Source of the DNA: an uncultured Ulvibacter sp.
Lineage (GTDB): Bacteria > Bacteroidota > Bacteroidia > Flavobacteriales > Flavobacteriaceae
Length of the DNA: 64,000 bases
Direction: 5' to 3'
Assembly (NCBI GenBank): GCA_938041335.1
Contig: CALIAF010000025.1
Location: 62,001 to 126,000, forward strand
The notes below the pieces were generated by a model. The model did no database searches and was not told the DNA's origin. It was given only the letters and a program-made list of their open reading frames with translations. How positions within the stretch are numbered: position 1 is the stretch's first letter; the number at the start of each line of letters is the position of its first letter. The position numbers and the translations under genes were made by a program. Shown here piece after piece: positions 18,709 to 27,257 of the stretch.

Positions 18709-18740
18709 CAAAAAATGCCAGCTTGTCATAAGCTGGCATT
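18709..18740 (-). terminator. Terminator after secG
   Basis: A perfect 11-bp stem AATGCCAGCTT/AAGCTGGCATT with loop GTCAT is followed, on the minus strand, by a run of T. It ends the miaB-to-secG unit and separates it from groES. Confidence 0.88.
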
Positions 18741-18769
18741 GATATATTTTATTTTATAATAGAGATGTC

Positions 18770-19123
18770 TTACTTATTCGCGTCGGCATCATCATTTAAA
18801 ACCGGAAGCGGAGCGTCCTGTGTTGCTGGTAAGGAGTTTTCAATACTGTTAGAGTCAATGGCTCTAGAATCTGTAGTATTATCTGCTGTTCCTAATAAAG
18901 GGATGTTTGATAGTAAGATTAAAGCAATTAAGATAATAGACAAGGTCCAAGTGCTTTTATCAAGAAAATCTGTTGTTTTCTTAACACCACCCATTTGCTG
19001 GGTTCCGCCACCACCAAAAGAAGAAGACAATCCGCCTCCCTTAGGATTCTGCACCATTATAACTATTACTAGCAAAAATGCTATAAAAATGATCAAAACT
19101 AAAAATATCGTAAACGTACTCAT
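18770..19123 (-). CDS. secG: Protein translocase subunit SecG
   Basis: The 117-residue protein has two membrane helices (about 3-23 and 58-76) joined by the characteristic loop QNPKGGGLSSSFGGGG. SecG stimulates SecYE-dependent export in the inner membrane. The acidic tail after the second helix (about 40 residues) is usual in Bacteroidota. It follows the TPR gene by 4 bp and is the last gene of the unit. Confidence 0.93.
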   Translation of the reverse strand: MSTFTIFLVLIIFIAFLLVIVIMVQNPKGGGLSSSFGGGGTQQMGGVKKTTDFLDKSTWTLSIILIALILLSNIPLLGTADNTTDSRAIDSNSIENSLPATQDAPLPVLNDDADANK

Positions 19124-19127
19124 GCTG

Positions 19128-20057
19128 TTATTTTTTCTCTAAATTTTTTACTGCCCGAATTTGGTCTGCAAAGAAACCACTTTTTTCGGGATATTTCAAA
19201 ATTAATATTTTATATGCTTGTATCGCTTTATTATACTTCTTTTGTTGGAGGTATACCTTAGCTAAAGTCTCTGTCATCAAGGCCTTCGGGCTGCCGCTCT
19301 CTGCAATAGAAAATTGTGCGAAAGGTTCATTTTTAGGTTTTGGTACAATCTTAGGTTGCTCCTGTATAAATTTTTCTATCTGCTGAAACTTTATAACCTT
19401 GTTTTCTGCTCCTTTTGTAGCTTTTTTTTCTGCGGAAATAGACTCACTTGAAGTGTCTTCTGTTTTCTGAATAGGTGTTGCCTTTGATAGTTTTAACCAT
19501 TCCGTAAAAGAATGTGTATCGCCTTTGCCAAATGGAATTGGTGCGTTTTCTTCAATCTTAACGGGTGTTTCTTCTTCTGCATTCGAGTCGCTACTTGCTA
19601 TTTCCGAAGGAGTGCTACTGTTTTCTAATATAGAAAGTACATCTATTTTTTTCTTTTCAAAAAGATGAGGGTCTAGTATAGCGTTTGCCTTTTTAAGCTC
19701 TTGTTTCATCTCTCTATCTAGGGCAAGACTTACTTCTTCAGACACATCTTGATGCAATACTTCTATCTCGTTCCACTGAGAATCATGAGCCATAATAGCT
19801 TGCGAAATCTGATCTTGAACAAATTCTGTTGAGGTAATGTAAGAGAATAAGACGTCACGGTCTGTAGTATATGCTGCGGTTTTCTTTAAAGCATCATTGT
19901 ATAAAAAACTATTCTCTTTTTTAAAGGCTTTTAACTGTAAAGCGCGAGCAGATTGAAAGTACGGATAGGTGTCTAAAATCACCGAGATGTCACCCAAATG
20001 CTCCTTCTCAATCTCTTGAGGGTTTGCTAATAGATATGTGTAGGTTTCCTTATTCAC
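19128..20057 (-). CDS. Conserved Flavobacteriia protein with C-terminal TPR, function unknown
   Basis: The 309-residue protein has a helical N-terminal part (about 1-110), a long polar Glu/Ser/Lys-rich linker (about 140-250), and a single clear tetratricopeptide unit at the end (LAKVYLQQKKYNKAIQAYKI near 270-290). It has no signal peptide, so it is probably cytoplasmic. It lies between lptE and secG with 3-4 bp spacers, so expression is coupled with envelope-biogenesis genes. The pairing suggests a role in envelope or secretion assembly, but no activity can be assigned. Confidence 0.8.
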   Translation of the reverse strand: MNKETYTYLLANPQEIEKEHLGDISVILDTYPYFQSARALQLKAFKKENSFLYNDALKKTAAYTTDRDVLFSYITSTEFVQDQISQAIMAHDSQWNEIEVLHQDVSEEVSLALDREMKQELKKANAILDPHLFEKKKIDVLSILENSSTPSEIASSDSNAEEETPVKIEENAPIPFGKGDTHSFTEWLKLSKATPIQKTEDTSSESISAEKKATKGAENKVIKFQQIEKFIQEQPKIVPKPKNEPFAQFSIAESGSPKALMTETLAKVYLQQKKYNKAIQAYKILILKYPEKSGFFADQIRAVKNLEKK

Positions 20058-20060
20058 GGT

Positions 20061-20582
20061 TTACCATTTTGCGAGCGATTGATTAAATATATCTTGTGTG
20101 ATACGCTCAAAAATTTCGTCTAAAGCAGAGTCTAGAGAGCTTCCTATTAATTGGGTTGCACCGGGATAATCAAAATAAAATGAGAACCGTTGTTCAAAAT
20201 CATTATCTGGCAACTGCGTGTCATAAAACCGCACGTTTACACCAACTGTTAATCTGTTTTGGGCAGCAGTACTCTGCGAGGTTGCTGTGATGGGAGCAAA
20301 GTAGAATTCGACTATCTCTCCTTCATAAACAAGATCTCCATTATTATTGACAAGGTCTAAGCTGGTTTGATTTAAGATTAAATCTTGCAGTTTTAATGTA
20401 AAGTCGCGATCAATTCCAGGCTGCACATTTGCCGCATTATTCTGGAAATAGTTCACCTGAAAAGTCTTTACATCATCACCTATACTAATACCAGAAAATG
20501 AATAGGCACCGCAACCGCTTACTATTAAAGCTAGGCAAAGTAGTAAAAAAGTAGTCGCTATGTTACGTATTGAATATTTCAT
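20061..20582 (-). CDS. lptE: LptE family LPS-assembly lipoprotein
   Basis: I choose the start at 20582 (MKYSIRNIATTF). The ATG at 20597 would add five residues before the signal. The lipobox is LIVSGC, with the lipidated Cys near residue 24, followed by GAYSFSG, typical of Bacteroidota LptE. The rest is a beta/alpha domain including VGVNVRFYDTQ and a C-terminal helix (DEIFERITQDIFNQSLAKW). It would form the plug of LptD in the outer membrane. It lies between the sigma-54 regulator and the TPR gene in a tight operon. Confidence 0.88.
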   Translation of the reverse strand: MKYSIRNIATTFLLLCLALIVSGCGAYSFSGISIGDDVKTFQVNYFQNNAANVQPGIDRDFTLKLQDLILNQTSLDLVNNNGDLVYEGEIVEFYFAPITATSQSTAAQNRLTVGVNVRFYDTQLPDNDFEQRFSFYFDYPGATQLIGSSLDSALDEIFERITQDIFNQSLAKW

Positions 20583-20600
20583 AAAAATAGAACCCACAAA

Positions 20601-21875
20601 TTACAAATTATATTGTTTAATCTTCCTATAAAGTGTGCGTTCACTTATACCCAGCTCATCTGCAGCATCTTTTCGCTTGCCTTTGTATTTTTCAAGTGAT
20701 TTTTTAATGAGCTCCAGTTCTTTCTCGTGCAATGATAAGTTTTCTTCCTCTTCTATTTCTTCTGCAAAATCGTAAGAATTGGACTTCTGTTCTTGTGCTT
20801 CAGAAATTCTAAGCACTTCTACATCTGTGCTTTCATTTGCATAATCGTCCTCTACAATAGCTGCAAGCTGTTCTTCGTGGTTATTATCTTTAGAATATAT
20901 TTTATTAATTAAAGTAGAATTTTCATCTTTAACCTCAGATGTGTTTGTCGAGTTCATTAACTCCATGGTGAGTTTTTTGAGATCATTTACATCACGTTGC
21001 ATATCAAATAACACCTTGTACAAAATCTCTCGCTCGTTACTAAAATCACTTTCCGATTTTTTTGAGCCTATCACCGCTGGTAAATTAGAACCCATATCTG
21101 GCAAGTACCCACGTAAGGTCTTGTAATCAATACTTCTGTTGGTCTCTAGAACCGATATCTGTTCTGCTACATTACGCAATTGTCTAATGTTTCCACTCCA
21201 TCGATATTGTAACAATGCACTGATTGCTGGGTCATCTAGACGTACAGTAGGCATCTTGTACTTTTGCGCAAAGTCTGATGCAAATTTTCTAAACAATAGG
21301 TGGATATCTTCGCTACGTTCTCTTAATGGTGGTAGGTTAATATCTACCGTACTCAATCTATAGTATAAATCTTCCCTGAATTTTCCTTTTTCAATGGCCT
21401 CGACCATTTTTACGTTTGTTGCAGCGACAATACGAACATCGGTTTTTTGTAACTTAGAAGAACCTACTTTTAAAAATTCACCATTCTCCAGAACACGCAA
21501 TAGTCTAACTTGGGTGGGTAGGGGTAGTTCTCCAACTTCATCCAGAAATATGGTGCCTCCATCTGCGACTTCAAAATACCCGTTACGGGTAGCCGTTGCT
21601 CCAGTAAAAGACCCTTTTTCGTGACCAAATAGTTCACTATCTATGGTTCCTTCTGGAATGGCACCACAATTTACCGCGATGTACTTATGGTGTTTTCTGT
21701 GCGATAACGCGTGTATTATTTTAGGAATACTCTCTTTACCGACACCACTCTCTCCAGTAACCAACACAGAAATATCTGTAGGCGCTACTTGTATCGCTTT
21801 CTCTACGGCACGGTTAAGCTTAGGGTCGTTCCCAATAATCCCAAATCGCTGTTTTGTTGCTTGTATACTTTCCAT
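20601..21875 (-). CDS. Sigma-54-dependent transcriptional activator (AAA+ with Fis-type HTH)
   Basis: The 424-residue protein starts directly with the AAA+ module: Walker A GESGVGKE (about 40-47), the sigma-54 contact loop GSFTGAT, Walker B in GGTIFLDEVGELP, and an arginine-finger region. A polar linker follows (about 280-375), then a Fis-type helix-turn-helix (KRKDAADELGISERTLYRKI, about 400-420). There is no receiver, GAF or other sensor domain at the N-terminus. It would remodel RNA polymerase with RpoN at promoters such as the candidate before groES, 2 kb away. It forms a unit with miaB upstream and lptE downstream. Confidence 0.92.
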   Translation of the reverse strand: MESIQATKQRFGIIGNDPKLNRAVEKAIQVAPTDISVLVTGESGVGKESIPKIIHALSHRKHHKYIAVNCGAIPEGTIDSELFGHEKGSFTGATATRNGYFEVADGGTIFLDEVGELPLPTQVRLLRVLENGEFLKVGSSKLQKTDVRIVAATNVKMVEAIEKGKFREDLYYRLSTVDINLPPLRERSEDIHLLFRKFASDFAQKYKMPTVRLDDPAISALLQYRWSGNIRQLRNVAEQISVLETNRSIDYKTLRGYLPDMGSNLPAVIGSKKSESDFSNEREILYKVLFDMQRDVNDLKKLTMELMNSTNTSEVKDENSTLINKIYSKDNNHEEQLAAIVEDDYANESTDVEVLRISEAQEQKSNSYDFAEEIEEEENLSLHEKELELIKKSLEKYKGKRKDAADELGISERTLYRKIKQYNL

Positions 21876-21881
21876 ATGTGT

Positions 21882-21899
21882 TTCCCGCGAAGGCGGGAA
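21882..21899. repeat. Hairpin repeat upstream of the sigma-54 regulator (TTCCCGC-GAAG-GCGGGAA)
   Basis: It is the same 18-bp sequence as 18616-18633, here only 6 nt before the start codon at 21875. Confidence 0.85.
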
Positions 21900-21963
21900 T
21901 CTTTTTCGAGTTAAGAAAACAATTCAAAAATGAGAATCGTTTTTAACTATTCGTTAATTATGT

Positions 21964-23397
21964 CTAGACCACCGCTTCTCCTATCAATGTTGCACTTGTA
22001 CAACTATTAATTTTTACTTGTACAAAATCACCTGGCTTGTAATTTCCTTTTGGGAAAACGGCTACAATGCTTTGCTCATTACGGCCACTCCATTGGTCTG
22101 GGTTTTTCTTTGATTCTTTCTCAACTAAAATTTCGGTTACTTTACCTACAAATTGCTGTGTTCTGTATGCGCCGTTTTTACGTTGTTGATCTACAACATC
22201 TTGTAATCGTCTCTTTTTTGTTGCTTCTGGGATATCGTCTTCAAACTTACGAGCAGCCATCGTTCCTGGCCTTTCAGAATATTTGTACATATAACCAAAT
22301 GCAAATTTCACTTCTTCCATCAAGGCTAGGGTGTCTTGATGATCTTGTTCTGTTTCTGAAGGAAAACCAATAATCATGTCTTGTGAGATGCTGGCTTCTG
22401 GAAGTATTTCCCACATTTTATTGACAAGTGTGAGGTATTCTTCTACTGTGTGCTGGCGGTTCATTTCTTTTAAAATGCGATTGCTTCCACTTTGCACGGG
22501 TAGGTGCACATGCTTGCAAATGTTTTTGTGTTTTGCCATTACATGAAACACTTCTTCTGTCATATCCTGCGGATTTGAAGTAGAAAAACGGATTCTCATT
22601 TCGGGCTGTGCCAAGGCTACAAGGTCTAGTAATTGTGAAAAAGAAGTTGCGGTTGCTTTTTCCATTTCGGTAGCGGTTTTAAAATCTTTTTTGAGTCCGC
22701 CGCCATACCATAAGTAGCTATCTACATTCTGGCCTAACAAGGTTACTTCTTTATAGCCCGTGTTTGCGAGGTTGTTTATTTCTTCAAGGATACTCTTTGG
22801 ATCACGACTTCTCTCGCGACCTCTGGTAAAAGGTACCACGCAAAATGTACACATATTATCACAACCTCGTGTAATGCTTACTAGTGCATTAATCCCGTTG
22901 GTGTTTAAACGAACCGGAGAGATATCACCGTAGGTTTCTTCTTTAGACAGAATTACATTAACAGCGTCATTTCCTGCTTCAACCTCTGCAAGAAGGTTAG
23001 GTAAGTCTTTATAGGCATCTGGGCCTACAACCATGTCTACAATCTTCTCTTCATCAAGAAATTTTTCTTTTAGTCGCTCCGCCATACAGCCTAACACGCC
23101 TACTTTCATTTTTGGGTTGATGTCACGTTTTACCGCGTTATATTTTTCAAGACGTTTGCGAACGGTTTGTTCTGCTTTATCTCTAATAGAACAGGTGTTT
23201 ACTAGTACTAAATCTGCTTCTTCAAGCACTTGTGTTGTATTAAAACCTTGTTCACTCAAGATGGAAGCTACAATCTCACTATCGCTAAAATTCATTGCAC
23301 AACCGTAGCTCTCAATAAAGAGTTTGCGCGTGTTGTTTTTTTTAGGTGTGATATTTAGTGCGTTACCCTGCACTTTTTGGTCTATTGTTTTTTCCAT
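21964..23397 (-). CDS. miaB: MiaB, tRNA-2-methylthio-N6-dimethylallyladenosine synthase
   Basis: The 477-residue radical-SAM methylthiotransferase has an N-terminal MTTase domain with Cys residues in SYGCAMNFSDSE, LVNTCSIRDKA and GVLGCMAERL (the auxiliary 4Fe-4S cluster). The radical-SAM motif is CDNMCTFC (near 180), followed by VVPFTRGRERSRDP. A C-terminal TRAM domain ends near INSCTSATLIGEAVV. It modifies A37 of tRNAs reading U-initial codons. It is the first gene of the minus-strand unit running to secG, and a short hairpin ends 2 nt before its start codon. Confidence 0.95.
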   Translation of the reverse strand: MEKTIDQKVQGNALNITPKKNNTRKLFIESYGCAMNFSDSEIVASILSEQGFNTTQVLEEADLVLVNTCSIRDKAEQTVRKRLEKYNAVKRDINPKMKVGVLGCMAERLKEKFLDEEKIVDMVVGPDAYKDLPNLLAEVEAGNDAVNVILSKEETYGDISPVRLNTNGINALVSITRGCDNMCTFCVVPFTRGRERSRDPKSILEEINNLANTGYKEVTLLGQNVDSYLWYGGGLKKDFKTATEMEKATATSFSQLLDLVALAQPEMRIRFSTSNPQDMTEEVFHVMAKHKNICKHVHLPVQSGSNRILKEMNRQHTVEEYLTLVNKMWEILPEASISQDMIIGFPSETEQDHQDTLALMEEVKFAFGYMYKYSERPGTMAARKFEDDIPEATKKRRLQDVVDQQRKNGAYRTQQFVGKVTEILVEKESKKNPDQWSGRNEQSIVAVFPKGNYKPGDFVQVKINSCTSATLIGEAVV

Positions 23398-23399
23398 AG

Positions 23400-23415
23400 A
23401 GATCCGTCTGGGTCT
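23400..23415. repeat. Hairpin upstream of miaB (AGATCC-GTCT-GGGTCT)
   Basis: A 6-bp stem (one G-T wobble in RNA) with loop GTCT lies 2 nt before the miaB start codon. The sequence differs from the CCCGC family but the position is the same. Confidence 0.5.
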
Positions 23416-23495
23416 TTGTTTTAACTTCTGTTCAACTAGCGTGCAAAGATAAGAATAAAGTGCAATTTATGACAAAGTGGCAGGTAACTTTTTAT

Positions 23496-23503
23496 TATTT
23501 TTG
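23496..23503 (+). promoter_or_regulatory. -7 box (TATTTTTG) of the 23535 membrane-protein gene
   Basis: It matches TAnnTTTG and ends 31 nt before the ATG. The -33 TTG is not clear. Confidence 0.45.
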
Positions 23504-23534
23504 CGTCAAATAGCAAAACGTAAACCCAAACCAA

Positions 23535-24308
23535 ATGGAACACAAAATCTTTCAAAAAATAGAACAATCTTCAAAACCAAACTTTAGCGATGTTATCTCT
23601 AAAAGTTTTGACATGTTTAAGCTCGTCTTTAAAGAAGGGCTCATACATAGCCTTATCAGTCTTGCTATTGCAATTCCTTTTTTACTTATTATTTATATTC
23701 CAGTCCTGCCGGCTTATATTGATATGATACAACATGCAGGTGAATATGGATATCAACCCACTTTTTTTAAAGACATGTCTCCAGTATTAATTGTTGTTTG
23801 GGTGCTGTTTGTATTTGTGTTCTCTTTTTTACTTCAAGTGGTTAATGTCTCCGTATTGGGTCATTTTTTAAAGTTGGTGAAAAATAAAGATTTGGGTACT
23901 AATGATACCATAGGTGGTTATTTTTCAATTGCGAAAGAACATTTTGGAAAAATACTTTTATTATCACTTGCTACAATGGGTATTGCTATACTCGCTACAA
24001 TGCTGTGTTACTTTCCTATAATATACGCGATGGTTCCATTAACTATTATTACACCTATTTTTGTTTTTAACCCAGAGATGAGTGTAGGAGATTTAGTTAA
24101 AGCAAGTTTTAAACTAGGTAATAAATATTGGGGTGTACTTTTCGGGATTATTTTTATAGCTAGTCTGATTGCTACATTAGGAATGATAGCTTGCTATATA
24201 GGTTTTGTAGCAACAATGGCATACAATTATGTTGCCTATTATTACATTTATAAAGACACTATTGGTTTTGATGAGGAGCCGTCAACTTCTGGTAATTTAT
24301 TAGTGTAA
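23535..24308 (+). CDS. Conserved multi-pass membrane protein, unknown function
   Basis: The 257-residue protein has a short cytoplasmic N-terminus (KPNFSDVISKSFDMFKLVFK) and about five hydrophobic segments (residues 40-57, 83-105, 135-160, 165-185, 205-235). The FDMFKLVFKEGL-type entry and repeated amphipathic membrane units resemble glycerophosphodiester-phosphodiesterase-like membrane domains of Bacteroidota. No catalytic motif is seen. It is a single gene between its own promoter and terminator. Confidence 0.78.
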   Translation: MEHKIFQKIEQSSKPNFSDVISKSFDMFKLVFKEGLIHSLISLAIAIPFLLIIYIPVLPAYIDMIQHAGEYGYQPTFFKDMSPVLIVVWVLFVFVFSFLLQVVNVSVLGHFLKLVKNKDLGTNDTIGGYFSIAKEHFGKILLLSLATMGIAILATMLCYFPIIYAMVPLTIITPIFVFNPEMSVGDLVKASFKLGNKYWGVLFGIIFIASLIATLGMIACYIGFVATMAYNYVAYYYIYKDTIGFDEEPSTSGNLLV

Positions 24309-24361
24309 TTCAAACTTCGGAAATTTTAAACTTCAAAAAATAATTCATTTGAAATTTATTT

Positions 24362-24394
24362 AAGCCACTTTCTTTTACTGAAAGTGGCTTTTTT
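24362..24394 (+). terminator. Terminator after the 23535 membrane-protein gene
   Basis: An 11-bp perfect stem AAGCCACTTTC/GAAAGTGGCTT with a 7-nt loop is followed by T6. Confidence 0.88.
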
Positions 24395-24507
24395 AATGGG
24401 TTGAATGGGTGTGAAATATATTATATTTCCGAAGTAAAAAGCAGTGGTTTTGGCGCTAAAACCAAGCAAATTTTGAGATATATTTTAAGGTATAAAAAAA
24501 ATTCACA

Positions 24508-24515
24508 TACTTTTG
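24508..24515 (+). promoter_or_regulatory. -7 box (TACTTTTG) of topA
   Basis: It matches TAnnTTTG and lies 52 nt before the topA start. The leader contains the 24531-24548 hairpin. Confidence 0.45.
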
Positions 24516-24530
24516 TAGCCCACTTTTAGG

Positions 24531-24548
24531 TTCTCGACACTTCGAGAA
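24531..24548. repeat. Hairpin in the topA leader (TTCTCGA-CACT-TCGAGAA)
   Basis: A perfect 7-bp stem with a 4-nt loop ends 19 nt before the topA start codon. This is the same distance class as the groES and groEL copies. Confidence 0.7.
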
Positions 24549-24567
24549 TTGATATAAAAAATTTCAA

Positions 24568-27090
24568 ATGGCTAAAAATTTAGTGATTGTTGAGTCCCCC
24601 GCAAAAGCGAAAACCATAGAAAAATTTCTTGGAAAAGATTTTAAGGTGGCATCCAGTTTTGGTCATATTGCAGATTTACCCTCTAAAGAGTTGGGTGTAG
24701 ATGTGGAAGGTGATTTTACTCCTAAATATATAGTCTCCAGCGACAAGAAGAAACTTGTGGCAGAATTAAAAAGAGAAGCTAAAAAAGCCGAAATGGTTTG
24801 GCTAGCAAGTGATGAGGATCGAGAAGGAGAGGCAATCGCGTGGCATTTATCTGAAGAGTTAAATTTAAATGATGAGAATACAAAGCGCATCGTTTTTCAC
24901 GAGATTACAAAGACGGCTATTTTAAAGGCAATTGAAAACCCAAGACAAATAGATTATAACTTAGTAGATGCGCAGCAAGCAAGACGTGTACTAGATAGGC
25001 TTGTGGGGTATGAATTATCGCCAGTTTTATGGCGCAAGGTAAAAGGTGGGCTTTCTGCTGGGCGTGTGCAATCTGTTGCAGTGCGATTAATTGTAGAGCG
25101 AGAACGTGAGATAGAAGGTTTTACTCCAGTCGCTTCTTATAGAGTAGATGCAGAGTTTTTAAGTGTTGACGGCAGTAGGTTTAAAGCAAAACTTGCTAAA
25201 AATTTTAAAACAGAAAAAGAGGCGAGAGCATTTTTAGAGAAAAACATAAGCGCATCATATGATGTAGCGAGTTTAGTTAAAAAGCCAGCAAAGAAATCTC
25301 CAGCGGCACCGTTTACGACATCCACCTTACAGCAAGAAGCTTCGAGAAAACTTTATTTTTCAGTAGGTAAAACAATGACTATTGCCCAGCGTTTGTATGA
25401 AGCGGGTTTAATTACGTATATGAGAACAGATAGTGTAAATCTATCTAATGACGCAAAAGGCGCAGCAGCTGCAGAGATTACAAAATCTTATGGTGCAGCA
25501 TATAGTAAGCCACGTGATTATAAAGGAAAGTCTAAAGGAGCTCAAGAAGCTCACGAAGCGATTAGGCCTACAGATATGTCTAAGCACACCGTTAATATTG
25601 AGAACGACCAAGCACGACTTTATAATTTAATCTGGAAACGTACACTAGCGTCTCAAATGAGTGATGCACAATTGGAGCGTACCAATGTTAAAATTGGGAT
25701 TCACGGGGCCAACACTTTAAAAGAGCAATTTACTTCTAATGGAGAGATGATCAAGTTTGATGGTTTCTTAAAAGTATACCTAGAAGGAACTGATTTTGAA
25801 GAAGAAGAACAAGAAGGGATGTTGCCTAATCTTAAAGAGGGTGACGATTTAAATAAAAACTACATTACCGCTACAGAGCGATTTACAAGACCGGCATACC
25901 GTTTTACTGAAGCTTCTTTAGTAAAGCAATTAGAAGAGTTAGGTATAGGGCGTCCGTCTACCTATGCCCCAACAATTTCTACTATAATAAACAGAAACTA
26001 CGTAGAGAAAGGAACAGTAGAAGGAGTAGAACGCACCTACTTGCAAATGACACAAGAAGGTGAAACGGTAAAGGATGCTCAGTTAACTGAAACGGTAGGG
26101 TCTGATAAAGGAAAGATGGTTCCAACAGATATTGGGATGATTGTGAATGACTTCTTAGTAGAACATTTTTCTAATGTGTTAGATTTTAATTTTACTGCAA
26201 AAGTAGAGCAGAATTTTGATGATATCGCAGATGGAAACTTGAAGTGGAAGACCATGATGAAAGATTTCTATGATAAGTTTCATCCTACAGTAGAAGATGT
26301 AAAAGAGAATGCAAATAGAGAAAGTGGTGAAAGGGCTTTGGGAGAAGATCCTGCAACTGGTAAGCCTGTTATAGTTCGTTTAGGTCGTTTTGGACCCATG
26401 GCGCAAATAGGAGCGGCAGATGATGAAGAGAAAAAATTTGCTAGTCTACGCCCAGACCAGCAATTGCATCTAGTTACTTATGAAGAGGTGATGGACTTAT
26501 TTAAGTTGCCAAAAACACTTGGAGTTTATGACGGGGAAGAAGTAGAAGTGAACAATGGACGTTTTGGCCCATATGTTCGCTTAGGGAAGATGTTTGTTTC
26601 ATTACCTAAAGGGCAAGATCCATTAGATGTGGATATGGCCATGGCAAAAGAACTTATAGAAGAGAAGAAAAAGGCAGATGCGCCTATATATATGTATGAG
26701 GATTTACCCGTACAAAAAGGGAAGGGGCGTTTTGGGCCATTTATCAAATGGAACAATATGTTTATCAATGTCAATAAGAAGTACGATCACGACAACCTGA
26801 GTGAAGCAGATATCATTGAACTTATAGAGGTGAAGAAGCAGAAGGAGATTGATAAAGTGATCCATAATTGGGAAGCGGAAGGAATACGATTGGAGAAAGC
26901 TAGATGGGGTCGTTATAACTTGCTTCAAGGAAAAACTAAGGTAGAATTGCCAAAAACTACAGAGGCAGAAAAGATGACGCTAGAGCAAGCACAGGCTATT
27001 TTAGAGAAAAAAGCACCCAAGAAAAAGAAAGCAGCGGCAAAAAAGAAAAAAGCACCTGCTAAGAAGAAAACGGCAGTAAAGAAGAAGTAA
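24568..27090 (+). CDS. topA: DNA topoisomerase I
   Basis: The 840-residue type IA topoisomerase has an N-terminal Toprim domain (VIVESPAKAKTIEKFLG at 5-20, then DEDREGEAIAW near 82-92) and the active-site Tyr284 in YMRTDSVNLS. The C-terminal part carries Topo_C_Rpt units (GRFGPFIKW, GRFGPYVRLGK) without zinc-finger cysteines. The last 35 residues are a Lys/Ala tail (AAAKKKKAPAKKKT), which probably binds DNA non-specifically. It relaxes negative supercoils. Its position before the arginase-like gene and gldK is common in Flavobacteriaceae. Confidence 0.97.
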   Translation: MAKNLVIVESPAKAKTIEKFLGKDFKVASSFGHIADLPSKELGVDVEGDFTPKYIVSSDKKKLVAELKREAKKAEMVWLASDEDREGEAIAWHLSEELNLNDENTKRIVFHEITKTAILKAIENPRQIDYNLVDAQQARRVLDRLVGYELSPVLWRKVKGGLSAGRVQSVAVRLIVEREREIEGFTPVASYRVDAEFLSVDGSRFKAKLAKNFKTEKEARAFLEKNISASYDVASLVKKPAKKSPAAPFTTSTLQQEASRKLYFSVGKTMTIAQRLYEAGLITYMRTDSVNLSNDAKGAAAAEITKSYGAAYSKPRDYKGKSKGAQEAHEAIRPTDMSKHTVNIENDQARLYNLIWKRTLASQMSDAQLERTNVKIGIHGANTLKEQFTSNGEMIKFDGFLKVYLEGTDFEEEEQEGMLPNLKEGDDLNKNYITATERFTRPAYRFTEASLVKQLEELGIGRPSTYAPTISTIINRNYVEKGTVEGVERTYLQMTQEGETVKDAQLTETVGSDKGKMVPTDIGMIVNDFLVEHFSNVLDFNFTAKVEQNFDDIADGNLKWKTMMKDFYDKFHPTVEDVKENANRESGERALGEDPATGKPVIVRLGRFGPMAQIGAADDEEKKFASLRPDQQLHLVTYEEVMDLFKLPKTLGVYDGEEVEVNNGRFGPYVRLGKMFVSLPKGQDPLDVDMAMAKELIEEKKKADAPIYMYEDLPVQKGKGRFGPFIKWNNMFINVNKKYDHDNLSEADIIELIEVKKQKEIDKVIHNWEAEGIRLEKARWGRYNLLQGKTKVELPKTTEAEKMTLEQAQAILEKKAPKKKKAAAKKKKAPAKKKTAVKKK

Positions 27091-27257
27091 TAAGTTAATT
27101 GTTAAAAGTAAATCGTGGATTGCGATTACTGGAAGCTTAGATTTTTTTACTACAGCAAGAAACTATTTTTAATGTTTTAAATAGGAATAATTGCTTCGGA
27201 AATGTGCTGTATTTGAAACAAGCTTATAAATATTTAATTCCTAATTCCTAATTCCCT

